The notes under the pieces were generated by a model that saw nothing but the letters and a program-made list of their open reading frames with translations, had not been told where the DNA came from and did no database searches. The position numbers were made by a program, and so were the translations under genes. Positions 1-16,918 of a stretch of 64,000 nucleotides of DNA are shown piece by piece. Source of the stretch: Tubulanus polymorphus (Eukaryota; Nemertea; Palaeonemertea; Tubulaniformes; Tubulanidae); assembly GCF_964204645.1 (NCBI RefSeq), contig NC_134034.1:11217414-11281413 (forward strand), read 5' to 3'. Each line of letters begins with the position of its first letter. The stretch's first letter is position 1.

Positions 1-449
1 AGAATTGATTTTGGATTTTATAGAAATACGAAAGAAAAATTAAACGGATCTCTCGAAAATAAAATAAAAAAAGACAACATACCTTTGACGCGAATGGACA
101 ATTCAATTCCTATCAATATCATTTCGATTATCCATAGCCAGATGCATTTGTGAACCATGGTGATCAGAACCGTTGCGGAATATTTAAGTTTCAATGAAAT
201 CGTTGTTTATAGTTGTAACTTCTTTGAAAAGAAAACGAATTGAAAAATCTCAACCAACAAGGCTTCAGAATAGAACGACTCAACAAGTTTGCGCCTATAC
301 TGACTTACCAAAAGTTAAATGACGACACAATTCTGATGAAATATAATAAGGCATTCCTAAAGAGGGCCCTGTACTATGGTGTTAAGTTGTTTAGTTTGTT
401 GTAGACGGTTTTCGTCGAGTTCTCGTCAATTCGAATTTAATCAACGGTT
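1..449. other. Left flank, no gene seen
   Basis: AT-rich sequence before the start of the duplicated block. I see no splice-bounded exon, RNA gene or clear repeat here. Confidence 0.5.
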
Positions 450-561
450 AATTATTGACTTTAGGCTTTTACCGCAGACGACTTTAGTAACGAATGTAAA
501 TACTACAACGACTATAACGGTTAAATAACGGCCGCCGTATTTCAAATATTCAAATATACGA

Positions 562-920
562 TTTAGGATAGGATAGGATTGTAAATTTCTATAGCGCCTT
601 GTAAATAGCAGGACTATTATCAAAGGCGCTCTCCAGACGAAGATGATGACTTGAACAGAAATGTCTTGAGCTGTGCTTTGAATGCTGGCAGAGAGTCAAT
701 ATCACGGAGAGGTTGCGGAAGGGAGTTCCACACTGTAGGTGCAAATGTCTCAAATGCACGTCCGCCGAATGACTTAAGACGACATGATCTGACTAACAGA
801 AGGTTCTGCGACCCGGAACGAAGTGTTCGGACTGGTCTGTAAACTGTTAACAGGCTGGAGAGGTAAGCGGGTGCCAAGTTGTGGAGGCACTTGAAAATCA
901 GATTTAAGGATCAGGATTAA
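562..920 (-). mobile_element. 5'-truncated LINE 3' end (CR1/L2/Jockey-like)
   Basis: The - strand encodes the typical end of a non-LTR retrotransposon polyprotein. A CLHNLAPAYL-type stretch is followed by YRPVRTLRSG, a RAFETFAPTVWNSLPQPLR block and a terminal FKAQLKTFLF. This is the conserved segment after the reverse-transcriptase domain of CR1/L2-like elements. The RT domain itself is missing, so this is a dead 5'-truncated copy. On the element's 3' side (left on +) lie short tandem GGATA units near 566-580, which fit the short tandem tails of this LINE group. It lies inside the left duplication unit and is absent at the equivalent place in the right unit (after about 4440), so it inserted after the duplication. 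Confidence 0.8.
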
Positions 921-1702
921 GTTCTTCTGTATTTTAGATACTAATAATAATAATAAAGATAATATCCTTTTTGAACCTAGAGCGTGTATTCATTTTAAAA
1001 TACATTCATTTCGACGGATAAAACATCTTTTCTTCCGAAAAATGTCTATCGTATATTTACAAAGTGAAAGTCTTCTCTTGAACCCAAAACTTCGTTCGAA
1101 TTCCCCGATACAAATAAAGACAGACACAGATAACACTGATTGAGATAACCTCGATAATTTCTAGGTTTATACCTGAATCAATACATGATAGCATTGATAC
1201 GAAAAAGCAATTCATTATACAGGACAACCGGAGAGACACCAGCTGCGTGGAGCATCACAGGAGTTAACCGGACATCTTTGATACTTGGGTAGGATCAGGG
1301 AGCATTCCCTAAGTAGAATTAACGTAAATATATATTTTCTGATGTAGTTTCTGATATATTTTCTGATGTAGAATCGTCATACATCTGTACAATGTACCGT
1401 AGTACAATGACCGGTGAATCTTATGCGCTCGGGTCAATCATCTTGTGCCAGCAACAGTCGTGATCACAAGCAGACTGCCTCAAAGTCTCTAAGTCTTGAC
1501 TTACTCTGGTCTCGGTATCATAAAGACTGCGTGGTTGGAAGACTAAGTCTGGATTGTGTAATTGGGCAGTTCTCTACACAATAAGAGCTGGAATCATAAC
1601 TGATTTTCTATACGTAATCGTATTTCAGGAGTTTCCCGAAGACCGCTGTCAATCAAAAAAGACGTTTTGTTTATTGCGCGCGTTCACGATAAAACTCAAA
1701 CA
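921..1702. other. Upstream region of copy A, no coding sequence seen
   Basis: Non-coding sequence between the LINE fragment and the copy A start codon. About 1030-1230 and 1490-1702 match 4500-4680 and 4990-5198 upstream of copy B, so any shared promoter lies here. No TATA box is evident. A short direct repeat of TATTTTCTGATGTAG occurs near 1333-1370. Confidence 0.5.
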
Positions 1703-3642
1703 ATGCCAACGACGACGGTGACGCTAAAAAGTTTTTGCCGGTGGTTGTTTTTAGCGATGGTTTTTATACCACGTGTTACGATGAAGAATTGTATCGGTGT
1801 TACTAGTTGTATCTGTGACATGGACGATGGCAGCGGACGGATCGATATCACATCGATAGGACGAACAGACGGAGTACCCCGGTAAGCTTTGAACGTATAC
1901 AGACCTAACAATAAAATTCGAAATTACCCCCCCCCCTGCAAAACAGACTTAATTCGAACAGTTTATGCCGGTGTTTTTACGACTGGGGGTTCGAAGCCGT
2001 TAAGCTATTTGCCATGTAAATATAAGCGTGAGCACTGCAGGATTTTCCCGATAGATATTTATTTGATTGATACCAATTTAGCGGATGAATGGACCACCGT
2101 CGTGAACGATGTCATTTGCAGTAGCCGCGTACAGCAGACTGCATGGATTCATGTGATTTGTTTACAGGTTCAAAGATATAGTCCCGGAACCGGCTTCAAT
2201 TTATAGATACAACTACAATCCATGCGCGCCATTCAGTTTAGGAGAAAGATGTCAAGGAGTTGCGGTTTGTATTTATCAGTTTTTTCGATTGAAACTGTGA
2301 AAATTAAGATGTATTTCTGTTAGTCCTACTGGACAAGAGAAATAATTACTGCGCGGAAATCGGATAAATCCAAGATGGCCGAATGTCAAGTACGTAGTAA
2401 TTTATTTGGCTATATCATACGAACATGCATTATTGCAATATTTATCTAATTTCAGTCTTGTGAAACTAGGGCCGACTTGCCATCCTAATCTTACAGTTTG
2501 GGCCGTGACCCTGCGGTTTGGGGTTACGATTCCACCAGTGGTTTGGCAACCATTACCTATAAAGATGGTCGTTAGTAAGTATGTTACCGACACGTCAATC
2601 GGCTTGTAAGTTGCAGCAATTCCCGGTAGATGGCGCCACCTTGAAAGTTCGTTCGAATGGGATAAACCTACGTATAGCTTGGTATTTCGTGATGTTTTCC
2701 AAGTGGTTCATGTAAGATGATTTCGGGTCTAACTGCAGTTTAGGTCACCTTTTCACTGTGAGGCGGATAGAATTTTTGAATTGAATTTTGCGAAGGACTG
2801 ACGCCAGAAGACCGACTTCACATTAGCGACACCTAACGGAATATCGATAGTGGCATTACAGCTTTGTTTACTTTATGTTCGATATTCTTTGAATTTCTAG
2901 TAAAACTATAGTTTCACTGAAATGCGACGCGTCGGCGACGACTCCTCGGTTGGAGACACCGGGAATGACACAACTAGACACATACGTAAGTAAACGAAAA
3001 GCATTGCACTGGTGCTCGGTTGAAGAGTGAGGGGCGGATGTAGGAAGGTCTATGAGGGTGTAGTATAGGACACTCTTCGTACAGCTTAGTTTAGGAATTT
3101 AGAAAAAAAGAAAATACTGTTTTCTAATCTAACGTTAGTCTGTTTCATTTATTGTAATATATCTTATGTTCTGTTAGCCGTACACATTGACAAGTGATAA
3201 AGCGTGTCCAGCCGGTGATGGACTCAGTCCTGGATCAGTGATTTGTATCATGTACGTATTTTAGTCTTACCACAACCGTTAAATATTACCAAGACCTACT
3301 GCTTCATAGTTGTATAAAAGTGTTTCTAGGGAAATTTCAGATTTTATTGTTTTGAAATAATTTAGATTACTGGTCGTGCTGGTCGTGTACATAGTCGGCG
3401 GTGTAGTGTTTCTCCGCGCCGCACGTGGCGCCACCGGAGCGGAAATGGTACCCAACAGAACGTTCTGGATGGCGATTCCTGGCCTCATTATTGTACGTAT
3501 CTAAATACAACAATTAAGACGAAAATAAAGAATCCTTATGAATCTTAAAGACTCAATTCTTTTTTTCTCTCTTTTTAAGGATGGGTGCAAATGGGTCATC
3601 GGAATAATCCGTTGTAAGGGGGGACAATACCAAAAGATGTGA
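1703..3642 (+). pseudogene. Cation-dependent mannose-6-phosphate receptor-like protein, copy A, interrupted by a stop
   Basis: Exons as read by phase and homology to copy B: 1703-1881, 2168-2264, 2456-2574, 2901-2985, 3178-3251, 3366-3492, 3580-3642. All introns are GT-AG and phases match copy B exactly. Ignoring the stop, the product would be 247 residues: N-terminal signal/anchor, MRH-type luminal domain (YRYNYNPCAPF in exon 2, SLKCDASATT in exon 4, TLTSDKACP in exon 5), one membrane segment with a GG pair (VYIVGG), and a tail with GAEMVPNRTFWMAIPGLII. In exon 3 codon 103 is TAA (2486-2488), where copy B has TAT. A product would end before the membrane segment. The 3'UTR poly(A) hexamer seen in copy B is changed here to TATAAA (3745-3750). 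A pseudogene is the simplest reading. A sequencing error, a polymorphic null allele or a truncated secreted product cannot be excluded. Confidence 0.8.
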
Positions 3643-4097
3643 TAATTGCATTCCGATTAAACTGCAAGCAGCTTCAAACGCTCCAACGTTTTCGTGCGCA
3701 GAGATCGAAACCTGTCGCTTCTTTTTAAGTCGAACATGTCGCTATATAAACAATGCATGTTAGACAACGTCATCGTCTAGTTCGCTAACTGGTCGCTAGG
3801 AGAGCAACAAGGCGTGTCGTGGTAATTTTTGCTGGATATTCAGATTACTGTTTAGACTGCATATTTGATACTTAACTTGTCAACTCGGACCCATTTGACA
3901 ATAATTTCCAAATAAGTATTTATAGTATTTCTAGAAATCTAAATTATATTCTTGGTATTATAACCCCAAACCATTGTTAGTCATCTCTCAAGTATTATTA
4001 CAACATTGCCTCTATCCCAAACGTGCGTAATACATTCAACGTAATAACACACACAATTTCGTTCCTAGAAAACTGGACTTTCTCTTCGTTACTGGTT
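3643..4097. other. 3'UTR-like and intergenic sequence after copy A
   Basis: 3643-3800 aligns with the copy B 3'UTR, including a shared GACAACGTCATCGTCTAG stretch. The remainder is AT-rich with no coding signal. It is much shorter than the equivalent 7700-8630 interval beside copy B. Confidence 0.55.
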
Positions 4098-4146
4098 GTA
4101 GTGTTCAGATCTCAGCATATCGCAGACGGATTTCACTAACTCGACG
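4098..4146 (-). pseudogene. Truncated duplicate of the arginase last exon
   Basis: On the - strand this reads VELVKSVCDMLRSEH, matching the last residues of the arginase gene at 8666-8713 (VELVKSVCGMLRTEH). The TAA stop of the real gene is TAC here. Homology stops at about 4146, in the middle of the exon. It continues after a deletion with arginase-intron-like sequence at 4185-4290. The fragment has no start, no acceptor and none of the catalytic residues. It is the footprint of the segmental duplication. Confidence 0.85.
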
Positions 4147-5198
4147 AAAACTCGAATTACTACTAGCGATCCTGGAGGATGCTCGTGGAAACCTCGCTTG
4201 CCACAGTAGTGGTGTGTGAGGTCATGGTCATGCTCTGCTTTGACGATGCTAAGAGTCTAATTCGGACGAAACGGAAGTTGGTTATCATGTCGCTTCGTGA
4301 AAGAAAACCTGTCCGTACGATGGACCATATACTGCTGGTGGGCTTTTTACTGCAGACGACTTTACTAACGAATGTAAATGAATAACGAATATAACGGTCA
4401 AATAACGGCCGTCGTATTTCAAATATTCAAATATATATAGATACATTTTCAAATTCTCTCTAAAGTTAGTTTATATTCATATAAATGTAGGTTTTATGCT
4501 TCCAAAAGTAAGAGGTTTTCTATCAACACAAAACATCGAATTCCCCGATACACAGATAACACTGCTTGAGATAACCTCGATAATTTCTAGGTATATACCT
4601 TAATCAATATACACATGATCAAATTAATACGAAAAAAAATTCCGCAGTTCATATACAGGACGATCAGAGAGAGGGGACACAAGCTGAGTGAGTGTACTGT
4701 GGAAGAGACGCACGTCAGGAGTAACGTTATATTAGAATCTTGGTAGCATCAGGGAGCAGGTTCAGGAATAAGGTAAAAGTTTTCAATTTCGCAGACGTGG
4801 TTTCTGTAAGTAAAAAAAAAAGAACTGAATCGTCAGCAAAAAATCGTAAACAGATCGTGATGCCTTCGTTTATCATGAAGGCTAACAATGTCTTGCTTTG
4901 ATATTAGATACAATTTTTTTTGAACAATGACCGCCGAATCTATGAGCAAAAAGTAGAACAATTAACTTGTATATACACGTAAATCAACAAGTGGTATCAG
5001 ATCTTAAGACTGGTTTGAAGTCTTTAAGTCTGGACTGTGTAATTGGCCCCAGTCTATCGGGCAGGTCCTTTACGGGGAAGCTCTCGTCTCGTATTTATAA
5101 TTTTCGGTACGAAATCGTATTTCAGGAGTTTCCCGAAGACCGCGTCAATCAAATAAGACGTTTTGTTTATTGCGCGCGTTCACGATAAAACTCAAACA

Positions 5199-7530
5199 AT
5201 GCTAACGATGACGGTGACGCAAACAAGTTTTTGCCGGTGGTTGTTTTTAGCGATGGTTTTTATACCACGTGTTACGATGAAGAATTGTATCGGTGTTAGT
5301 AGTTGTATCTGTGACATGGACGATGGCAGCGGACGGATCGATATCACATCGATAGGACGAACAGACGGAGTACCCCGGTAAGCATTGAAAGAAAATAGGT
5401 CGAAAATATTCGCGTATCGGAAACTCCCCTTTCAAAACACTCAAATCGTAATGATATTAACAATATTAATAATAACTATAATAATAATATAAATGATGAA
5501 AATGATAAGAATAATAAATAATAAATAATGATAGCAATTCTCAATGATGATGATGATAATAATACGATTCACAAAACGCTGTAATTCCATGCCTCTGTAG
5601 TGACAAAGTCGTTTGAATTCAGTTCACGGATCACCACTGAAGTGAACGAGATTGAAAAATTGGTTTAAGGGTCACAAAAGCTGCTTAACTGGATTCTATT
5701 TTCGAAAATGTCTTCGAATTACAGATTCAAAGATATGGCAGAGAACCCTCCTTCAGCTTGGTATAGATACAACTACAACCCATGCGCGCCATTCACACTA
5801 GGAGGAACTGTAGGTTCCTGTCAAGGAGTAGCGGTTTGTATTTATCAGTTTTCGAATGTTAGATAATCACTGCACGGCCATCGTCACACGTACCTGACGT
5901 AATATTGGACGTAGAATGGCTTGAGTTTGGATTTTACCATAAATTTGCATTTCCTCGGCAAATCAAAGATGGCCGCTGTAAATATGAATTATGTCATAAA
6001 TATGCACGTATTCAATTTCAGTCGTGTGAAACTATAGTTGGCAACGATAACTATTTTTACAGTTTAGGCCGTGACCCTGCGGTTTGGGGTTACGATTCCA
6101 CCAGTAATATGGTAACCATCACCTACACAGATAGTTTTTAGTAAGTATGTTACCAACAATCGAAGTTGCAAGTTGCAGCAATTCCCGGCGCCACTTCACT
6201 GTAGAAATTACTATGTAAAAAGTGTGTATGCTGCATGAACGTATCTTTATAGCATTCTTGTACCAATTCACGGTCACAATAAACTTTACTTACCTACTTG
6301 ACGAACCCCGTAAAAAGACCAACTTCACACTAGCGACACTTAACCGGGATTGTCCATTACCTTATTCCAGTTGTGCCGTTGTATATAAGCTTTGTTTACT
6401 TTATGCTCGATATTCTCTGAAATTCCAGTAAGACTATAGTTTCACTGAAATGCGACGCGTCGGCGACGACTCCTCGGTTGGAGATACTAGGAATGACGGG
6501 CCAAGACGCATACGTAAGTAAAAACGTTTCACAGGTGCTCGCAGGACATAGTTCGAACTTCTGGCAACGAGCCAAATGCCAGGCGCGTGTCGAGGAAGGT
6601 CCATCAAGTCTTGTTGGACATTTCTTGGATGAAGTAGTCGCACTACAGGAAGTAGCGGATCCTGATATCCGCGTAAGAAATTCTCGAAGAAATACATTCG
6701 CAAAAGATGTAATTTGTGAAAAAACATCATGAATTTAATTGTTTCTTAAGTAAAGTCGCACGGTTCATTTCCTAAACGTGGAACTGGGCTTGTAAAAAAT
6801 CAGCAGTGTTATCTTATCTAACGTTACGTTTCATTAATTGTAAGACATCTTGTGTTCTGTCAGGCATATACATTGACAAGTGATAAAGCGTGTCCATCTA
6901 GTAGTGGTGGTGGTGGAACCAGTGATGGCGGACTCAGTCCTGGATCAGTGATGTGTATCATGTACGTATTTTAGTCTTACCGCAACCGTTGAATTTGAAT
7001 ATCTCTTTCACAGTTGGACTATCAGCCGATGATTTCGGAAAACCAGTATTTTTTCCCCAACGACGATTAGAATTAGGGATCATTCATTTATTACGTACGC
7101 ATAGAATTTGACTTCTTTTGACCCTGCTCCCTGTACGTAACAATCGGCCATTTTACATATAAACATTTAGCATTACAGTACGCAATTTCACTTAGCCCCC
7201 CCCCCACCCCTAATGCGTACGTAATAAATGAAGACATGATTTAAAACATTTTAGATTACTGGTCGTGTTAGTCGTGTACGTAGTCGGCGGTGTAGTGTTT
7301 CTCCACACCGCACGTGGCGCCACTGGAGCGGAAATGGTGCCCAACAGAACGTTCTGGATGGCGATTCCTGGTCTCATTATTGTACGTATCTAAATACAAT
7401 AATTAAGAAGAAAACAGAGAATCCTAATGAATCTTAAAGAGTCAATTCATTTTTTTCTCTTTTTAAGGATGGGTGCAAATGGGTCATCGGAAAAATCCGA
7501 GGCGGAGGCGGACAATATCAAAAGATGTGA
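5199..7530 (+). CDS. Cation-dependent mannose-6-phosphate receptor-like (MRH) membrane protein, copy B
   Basis: Seven exons: 5199-5377, 5725-5833, 6022-6140, 6429-6513, 6864-6961, 7255-7381, 7468-7530. They join in phase to 259 residues. Residues 1-32 include a hydrophobic stretch (WLFLAMVFI), probably a signal peptide. The luminal MRH-like region holds a GVPRFKD segment, YNYNPCAPF, SCQGVASCE, LGRDPAVWGYDSTS, SLKCDASATT and YTLTSDKACP. A Ser/Gly-rich stalk and LSPGSV lead into one membrane segment (about 193-214, VYVVGG). The cytosolic tail has GAEMVPNRTFWMAIPGLII then DGCKWVIG. The LS.GS...VYVVGG...GA..E..P...FW......DGC pattern is that of the mammalian cation-dependent receptor, including the Phe-Trp pair used in endosome recycling. 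The usual sugar-contact Gln and the Arg after the SxxC motif are not obvious, so mannose-6-phosphate binding is doubtful. A role in Golgi-endosome-lysosome traffic is inferred. The start was chosen as the Met just before the hydrophobic stretch. Convergent with arginase. Confidence 0.83.
7075..7240. mobile_element. Hairpin transposon (MITE) in intron 5 of copy B
   Basis: Perfect 18-bp inverted repeats CATTTATTACGTACGCAT at 7085-7102 and its complement at 7213-7230, with weaker pairing outside. A C-run lies inside the right arm. Intron 5 is 293 bp here but 114 bp in copy A, which lacks the element, so insertion followed the duplication. No transposase is encoded. Confidence 0.8.
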
Positions 7531-7630
7531 TACTTGCATTCCGATTAAACTACAAGCAGGCCCAACCGTTATTGTGCACGGACCTTATTTCGAAACCTGT
7601 CGCTTCTTTTTTAAGTCGGACCTGTCGCTA

Positions 7631-7636
7631 AATAAA
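7631..7636 (+). promoter_or_regulatory. Poly(A) signal AATAAA of copy B
   Basis: Canonical hexamer 101 bp after the stop codon, in the conserved 3'UTR block. The equivalent hexamer beside copy A is TATAAA. Confidence 0.6.
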
Positions 7637-7689
7637 CATCGACTATCAGACAACGTCATCGTCTAGTTCGCTAACCGGTCGCTAGGAGC

Positions 7690-8640
7690 GCAAGAATGAC
7701 GTGTTTTCCCAGGCTGAGCGTCGTGGTAATCTCTATTCGAATGGTAGCCGTATGAGGAGATTGGAGCTCGAATCTAGTGGGGCTAGCTGTATAGTGATCA
7801 CGTCATCGGGAGGTTGGAAGCACGAAACCGTCAAGGGCCGACCCTGACTGGTGCACAGGGAGCGCACGTTCCCGTCGCTATTTTCTCGTGCTCGCCTGTA
7901 CTGAGATACAATGGCATCTCTTCAGGGCTGCTTTTCCACTCGTAACTTAAAGAACAGCTTTTTGCTGATTTAGCGCTTCAAGTGTCCGAGAAATTGTATG
8001 AAAATGTGCTGAAATTTCAAATCTTCCAAAATTCCTTGAATTTGGCCGCTTGGACACTTCACTGGCCCTTTTCAGGATACATCAGGATACGATTTTTCCG
8101 CGCTCCTGTCTTATAGTTCGCCCCTAGATCCGCCCCTAACTGCGTAGATCGCGTTTTCCTCCTAAATCGAAGAACAATCAGATATGAATTCAACGAAATA
8201 TATTCTTTTTTAATTTCCATAAAAGTAAAATTTGAGGAGTACCGACGCGTCCCCTTCTGAAATACTCAACATTCGCCTGTTAAAACGACATTAGCCTAGT
8301 GCATTTGGGTTAAAATGAGATTTGAAAGTCGCACATTGAGAAATGAGTTAAAAATAGACAAAGTAAATACATGAATAAACGATGGAAAATGAGTAAATAG
8401 ATAAAACGAAAAAAATACGTAGGTGAAATTTATCCTGTCAAACTCATTTCCATTACAGACAATATCTAGGTGTAGCCCCTATCACACAACGGATCGTAAC
8501 GTATTTTGTTTAAAGTAAGAACCAATCACAGTCAAGTTGAAGTTAGTTTTGAGTTCCAAACGCCGGACGTCACCGGATGGTTCATGCTTCACCCGAGAAA
8601 ATGCCTAAAAACCGACATTAATTTTATGTTCCTATAAAAA
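7690..8640. other. Interval between convergent genes, no gene seen
   Basis: Non-coding sequence between copy B and the arginase 3' end. A stretch at 8085-8145 containing CTAGATCCGCCCCT resembles the terminal GGCGGATC-type sequence found in other places here (41450, 44505, 47570), so part may be transposon-derived. No splice-bounded exon was found. Confidence 0.45.
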
Positions 8641-8665
8641 CTGGACTTTCTTTTCGTTGCTGGTT

Positions 8666-13826
<5,161 letters not shown>

Positions 13827-13829
13827 GCT

Positions 13830-14318
<489 letters not shown>

Positions 14319-14701
14319 ATTATTCCCCGGGTTTGTAATGAAACTCTTTTTAAATTTTGCAAAGATCTGACATGAGCGTAGTCTAATGTTTCATCCAACT
14401 CACATATCAACCTGTTTGAGAATTAAACCTTTGTTTAAACGCTCTGTCTCCAGTCACCATTAATTAGTAAAATCATGTTATTCAACTAATTGTTAGTATC
14501 TCACAGGTCTACCAGCTTTGTTTGCACCTGTTGAGCATGCTCAATCTGTTTCTGCCTAGACGGTTACTATGTACAATTAGCAGATCAATCTATTGTTTTG
14601 AGAAGTTGGACTTAGTTTTGACCAAATCAACGAGTTTTGTTTGTTTGTTGACCCGCCCCTTGGTGATGGGCCAGCTGAGTATCTTGAGAAGGAAAATCAA
14701 A

Positions 14702-15003
14702 CATTCTGACTCAGGACGTCAGCAAATAAACAACTCTCTACGTCAAAACTATATTTGTATTTAACTCATCTTTTTAAGGTAAGTTCATCTGTCTCGTAAT
14801 TTCATACTTAGGCCTAAATGCTTAATGGTCTTGAATCTTAGCGGTTACCCTTATATCTATTATTCAAAACTATTACGTATATATATATCTAAAATTAAGT
14901 GTACTAAATATCTAATCAAAGATTCTGACTCAGGACGTCAGCAAATAAACAACTCTCTACGTCGAAACTATATTTGTATTTAACTCATCTTTTTAAGGTT
15001 CTA
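14702..15003. repeat. 78-bp duplicated segment
   Basis: A segment beginning ATTCTGACTCAGGACGTCAG occurs at about 14702-14779 and again at 14926-15003 with only one clear difference. Unique sequence lies between the copies. Confidence 0.9.
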
Positions 15004-15058
15004 CCATCGATAGTTCCCCACTCCATTAACGGCATAAACTTCGTTAATACATACATCA

Positions 15059-15297
15059 CTGTCAAGTCAAAAGATCCGACTTGAGCGGAGTCTACTGTAC
15101 CATCCAACTCATATTATCACTGTCAAGTCAAAAGATCCGACTTGAGCGGAGTCTACTGTATCATCCAACTCAGATATCACTCTCAAGTCAAAAGATCAGA
15201 CTTGAGAGGAGTCTACTGTACCATCCAACTCAGATATCACTGTCAAGTCAAAAGATCCGACTTGAGCGGCGTCTACTGTACTATCCAACTCAGATAT
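15059..15297. repeat. 60-bp satellite, left part (4 copies)
   Basis: Monomers of 60-61 bp, each with a 7-bp inverted repeat TCAAGTC..GACTTGA around AAAAGATCC, followed by GTCTACTGTA and CCAACTCAGATATCACT. The array is interrupted at 15297 by a LINE and resumes at about 16452. Confidence 0.95.
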
Positions 15298-16452
15298 CAT
15301 TATTATTATTATTATTTATTTTTCCATTTTGAATTATAATAATCGTACAAAGTAATACAAATACAAAAATTCAAGATGGAGGGAAACATGAAGAAACCTG
15401 TTAAGGTTTATATGATATTCATGCCACCCTCGTACACCCAATCACACTCTCTTTCACACTACATTCACACTGAAAATATCTAAGTGCCAGATGGCAGAGA
15501 CTGGCAAGGTTATCGAAACATTAATTGAGAAGATACTGTTTGAGAGCACGTTTAAAAACTGGAGGGGATACTGATCCAATGATCTTCAGTGAGTAAGGTA
15601 AGTTATTCCAAGTTAAAGGGGCTGATACTTTTAATGAAAATTTCTTTCGATTGGTTCTAAATTGTTCTACTTTGAATGCATGACGGTTTCGAGTATGATG
15701 ATGGTGAAAGTCGGAATTTAATGAAAAATAATCTGAAAACGAGTTAGGCAGTAGTGAATTCTTATATTTAAATATGAAAAAGCACAATTGAAATTTCGTC
15801 ATTGCTCGAAAAGTAAGGATACCTAAGTTTTTGAAGATGGGGGCTGTATGGTCAAAGAAGGTAACCTTCGATATTACCCTGATCGCACGCTTTTGAAGTA
15901 GGATTATTGGCCTGATTCTCGATTCGTAGTTATTGCCCCAGATAAAATTGCAGTATTGGAGATACGGGTAAACAAAACTATAGTATAGCGTTTTCATCAC
16001 TAAAACTGGCAATCGTCTTTTAACTCTATTCAAAACACCAATACTACGAGAGATCTTTTTACAGACAAATGATATGTGGTCAGACCACGTCAGTTTACTA
16101 TCAATATATAAACCAAGAAATTTTGTGGAATGAACTTGCTTTATTGGGACATTTCCAATTTTTATGGCACAAGGGGTACCCTTGAAATTACCGAAAATCA
16201 TAAAATAACATTTTTCAAGGTTAAGAGACAATTTATTAACTTGAAACCACATTCGAAGTTTGATGAGTTCATTGTTTATCAGTTGGAATATCTTCTTATG
16301 ATCTTTTGAATAAGCGAAGCATGTTGTGTCATCTGCAAAAAGGGTGAAGTCAAGAATTTTTGAAGCATTGACACAATCATTTATGAATAATAGATATAAA
16401 AGAGGACCGAGAATAGAACCTTGGGGAACTCCGATAGTTATACCCCTTCTCA
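15297..16452 (-). mobile_element. 5'-truncated LINE with reverse-transcriptase core
   Basis: The - strand frame from about 16452 down to 15521 encodes the second half of a non-LTR reverse transcriptase: GVPQGSILGPLLY, FADDT (catalytic Asp pair), a KCYFMIF/KFLGLYID region, the thumb, and the C-terminal APLTWNNLPYSLK and FKRALKQYLLN blocks of CR1/Rex/Jockey-like elements. Palm motifs before GVPQG, the endonuclease and ORF1 are absent, so it cannot move by itself. A 3'UTR of about 220 bp ends in an ATT/AAT trinucleotide tail near 15297-15317. It inserted inside the 60-bp satellite. The first 20 or so residues of the open frame are satellite-derived and not part of the element. The coding frame has no internal stop, which suggests recent insertion. 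Confidence 0.92.
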
Positions 16453-16918
16453 TTCTCAAGTCAAAAGATCCGACTTGAGCGGCGTCTACTGTATCATCCA
16501 ACTCAGATATCACTCTCAAGTCAAAAGATCAGACTTGAGAGGAGTCTACTGTACTATCCAACTCAGATATCACTCTCAAGTCAAAAGATCTGACTTGAGC
16601 GGAGTCTACTGTATCATCCAACTCATATTATCACTGTCAAGTCAAAAGATCCGACTTGAGCGGCGTCTACTGTACTATCCAACTCAGATATCACTCTCAA
16701 GTCAAAAGATCCGACTTGAGCGGCGTCTACTGTACTATCCAACGCAGATATCACTCTCAAGTCAAAAGATCGGACTTGAGCGGAGTCTACTGTACCATCC
16801 AACTCATATTATCACTGTCAAGTCAAAAGATCCGACTTGAGCGGCGTCTACTGTACTATCCAACTCAGATATCACTCTCAAGTCAAAAGATCAGACTTGA
16901 GAGGAGTCTACTTTTCCT
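16452..16918. repeat. 60-bp satellite, right part (about 8 copies)
   Basis: Continuation of the 15059-15297 array in the same phase family and orientation. The last copy breaks off in a TCTACTTTTCC sequence. Confidence 0.95.

Larger units (their letters stand above)
450..4320 (+). repeat. Left unit of a tandem segmental duplication
   Basis: Collinear similarity to 4340-9150. Matching landmarks are 455-560 with 4345-4440, 1080-1230 with 4540-4680, 1620-1881 with 5120-5377, every exon of the membrane-protein gene, the 3'UTR (3643-3800 with 7531-7700), the arginase 3' end (4066-4146 with 8632-8712) and part of an arginase intron (4185-4290 with about 9070-9150). Similarity is high in exons and patchy in introns, as expected for an old duplication. 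This unit has gained a LINE fragment near 562-920. Breakpoints are accurate to some tens of bases only. Confidence 0.85.

Noticed and set aside
15521-16519. 332-residue reading frame taken as one gene
   Set aside because: Its N-terminal part is satellite sequence; the rest is a truncated LINE reverse transcriptase, not a host gene.
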